DNA of 64,000 bases, from positions 42,360 through 106,359 of the forward strand of contig VCJN01000547.1 of NCBI GenBank assembly GCA_006384855.1. Reading direction: 5' to 3'. The DNA comes from Tetraselmis striata (Eukaryota; Chlorophyta; Chlorodendrophyceae; Chlorodendrales; Chlorodendraceae). The notes under the pieces were generated by a model that made no database searches, was not told the DNA's origin, and saw nothing but the letters and a program-made list of their open reading frames with translations. Both the position numbers and the translations under genes were made by a program. Shown here piece after piece: positions 62,565-64,000 of this stretch (its first letter is position 1; each line of letters begins with the position of its first letter).

Positions 62565-62745
62565 GGGACAGCAGGACCGGCGACAGTAAAACCCTTGCAG
62601 CGTCTCTTCTGTGACGCCCGTTTCGGCAGGGATCTACCCACGGAAAGCCCTGAATATAGGTTACGCTCTGTTCAGTCAGGAAGCGGATTGCCGAAGCAAT
62701 CTGCAAGACCGACTAATTAAAGGCCAGTGAAAGAGTTTCCAGGAC
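62565..62745 (+). repeat. Interspersed repeat family B, copy 6
   Basis: CCTTGCAGCGTCTC, CGGAAAGCCCTGAATATAGG, TTGCCGAAGCAATCTGCAAG, ACTAATTAAAGGC. Confidence 0.55.
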
Positions 62746-63154
62746 TGCTACCAGGTATCCGGGGGTACAGGTACAAGAGATTTCATGGCATATCGTCAGG
62801 CAGCGGACCTTGCAGGCTCGCAGCTGTACCCCGATTCTACCCCGTGTAGCCAAAACCCATCAACCTCGCATCAGAGTCGCAGCTGCTGCCAGCGCAGCAG
62901 CTGCGCGGGCCGCGACGAGATACGGGCGGTAGAACATCGGCATCCACTTTTATTGCGACTAGCGACTAAAGCGACGCTAATGTGGTGCCATCATCGACCG
63001 GCAGCGCGCGCCGCCGCCGCCACCTCCGCGAGAACACTTCCGCCTTGAAACAGACCAGCCCCCACCGCGCCGCACTCGCTTCTCCGTATACACGTGAAGC
63101 CCGTCGCTCCCGAATCCTTGAGGTCGGCTCCCTCAGTTCGCGAGCAGATCTCCA

Positions 63155-64000
63155 ATGGCGGCGGCGGCGTCAGCAGCGGCCGCGGGCGCGGTGCGAGTAC
63201 GAGCGTGCGGCAGTACTACGAGTAATTCTCGGCGCTCGTCGGGTAATGCCGCCGTCAGGAGGACGCTGGGCCCCGCCGCCGCCCCGCGCGGCCTGACGCG
63301 CTCCCGCCTGGCCGGCGCGCTCGCCCGGCCCGCTGTCCCCGCGTCCAGCCGGCAGGCGACGGTGGTCGTGGCCGCAGGCAACGGCAACGGCAACGGCAAC
63401 GGCGCCGACGCGCCCGCCCGCCCGGCGTACGTTCCCAACTCCATCGACGACCCCAACTACGTCCGCATCTTCGACACCACCCTCCGCGACGGCGAGCAGT
63501 CGCCGGGTGAGCCTGGCCCCCTCACCACCCCTGACCAGTCCTCCCTCTCCCCTAGGATACACCCTTTATCAGCCCCCCCCCCCCCCCCTTCCTCCCCCCC
63601 CCCCCCCCCCCCCAACCCCGCGATCATCAGTTCGCGAGCCTCTCCTATATCCACAAATTTCGGGGGGGGGGGGGGGGGGGGGGGGGGCGCATGCAGCATC
63701 CAAGAATATAAATGAAAACATTAAACAAGAATAGGTAGGCGAAGCATTCTCAACCCCCGCGCAGCAGCGTCCCATCTCAAGATCATCGCTGCAGGTTTTG
63801 AGGTACCCGGGGCAGGTATACCATCCGCTCGCCATACACTAGAGCAGGGGGTATCCGTCTTGTGGTGGCGCACCTCTGTGACTGCCTCCCATTCGGGCAT
63901 GCTCTGTTGCACCGAGAGTGGTCCAAGGGCGGTAGGGGGAAGGGGGCGGGGCAAAGCGTTGCAGGGCAATCTGGGGGGGGGGGGGGGGGGGGGGGGGGGG
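63155..64000 (+). CDS. IPMS: 2-isopropylmalate synthase, plastid-targeted (exon 1; 3' part outside window)
   Basis: Exon 1 runs from ATG 63155 to 63506 (117 codons plus one base; donor CCGG|GTGAGC). The first ~85 residues are Ala/Arg/Ser-rich with few acids, as in a chloroplast transit peptide ([20 protein letters not shown]), and include an (NG)n stretch. Then [20 protein letters not shown] and DGEQSPG follow: the start of the HMGL-like (DRE-TIM) barrel with the catalytic Arg and metal-binding Asp, in the context typical of plant and algal IPMS. The enzyme makes 2-isopropylmalate from 2-oxoisovalerate and acetyl-CoA, the first committed step of leucine synthesis. Homocitrate or citramalate synthase is less likely but not excluded. 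Sequence after 63506 is intron, with C tracts (about 63570-63612) and a G27 tract (63661-63687). Confidence 0.86.
63973..64000. repeat. G homopolymer at the right edge
   Basis: At least 28 G, running off the window, within the first IPMS intron. Confidence 0.9.

Noticed and set aside
1-64000. CRISPR arrays, operons or bacterial origin
   Set aside because: There are no spaced identical repeats, and phase-consistent spliceosomal introns occur throughout.

Overview
This is a window of a eukaryotic nuclear genome. The genes are split by 46 introns that I could phase (42 GT-AG, 4 GC-AG). Exons are GC-rich, and introns and spacers carry many G/C homopolymers of 17-35 nt. The right edge encodes the start of a plastid-targeted 2-isopropylmalate synthase. 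Short CCCTAAA (plant-type telomere) tracts occur twice, and one gene makes a secreted Pro/Ser-rich matrix-type protein. Together these suggest a photosynthetic protist of the green lineage, possibly a prasinophyte-grade alga; that placement is inference.

Layout from left to right. (1) 1-10352, minus: a secreted, modular F5/8C - Pro-rich - PAN - Pro-rich - Ig-like (DUF5011-type) protein that runs off the left edge and has a 5.9-kb intron. (2) 10.4-24.4 kb: a repeat-dense block. It holds a decayed non-LTR retrotransposon with a restriction-like endonuclease (16.1-21.7 kb). A 1,084-bp terminal-repeat element (TRIM) with 269-bp LTRs and a TTCAT target duplication sits inside the reverse transcriptase. 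A second composite TRIM, a tandem array and SINE-like copies are also present. (3) 24.4-26.1 kb, plus: a broken membrane class III nucleotide cyclase. (4) 26354-33343, minus: a complete 11-exon F-box/LRR gene (560 aa). (5) 34371-48476, plus: a 27-exon gene for a ~2,087-aa type I membrane subtilase with a PA insert, about six Ig-like ectodomain repeats and a long cytosolic tail. (6) 50300-58948, minus: a 7-exon gene for a ~1,581-aa single-pass receptor-like protein. It has five copies of an unrecognised Cys-rich ectodomain and an intracellular region resembling HET/TIR-type signalling domains. (7) 59-63.1 kb: repeats, including an inverted copy of the 22-kb array. (8) 63155 to the right edge, plus: exon 1 of 2-isopropylmalate synthase.

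Most exon chains were fixed by requiring GT/GC donors, AG acceptors and matching codon phase, so several proteins can be followed exactly across many introns. Single-base frameshifts interrupt three otherwise convincing genes, some of them in homopolymers; these may be assembly errors or real lesions. The F-box/LRR and subtilase genes are head to head (1,027 bp between start codons). The subtilase and receptor-like genes are tail to tail. No shared pathway is evident. The best candidate for an undescribed system is the receptor-like protein at 50.3-58.9 kb.
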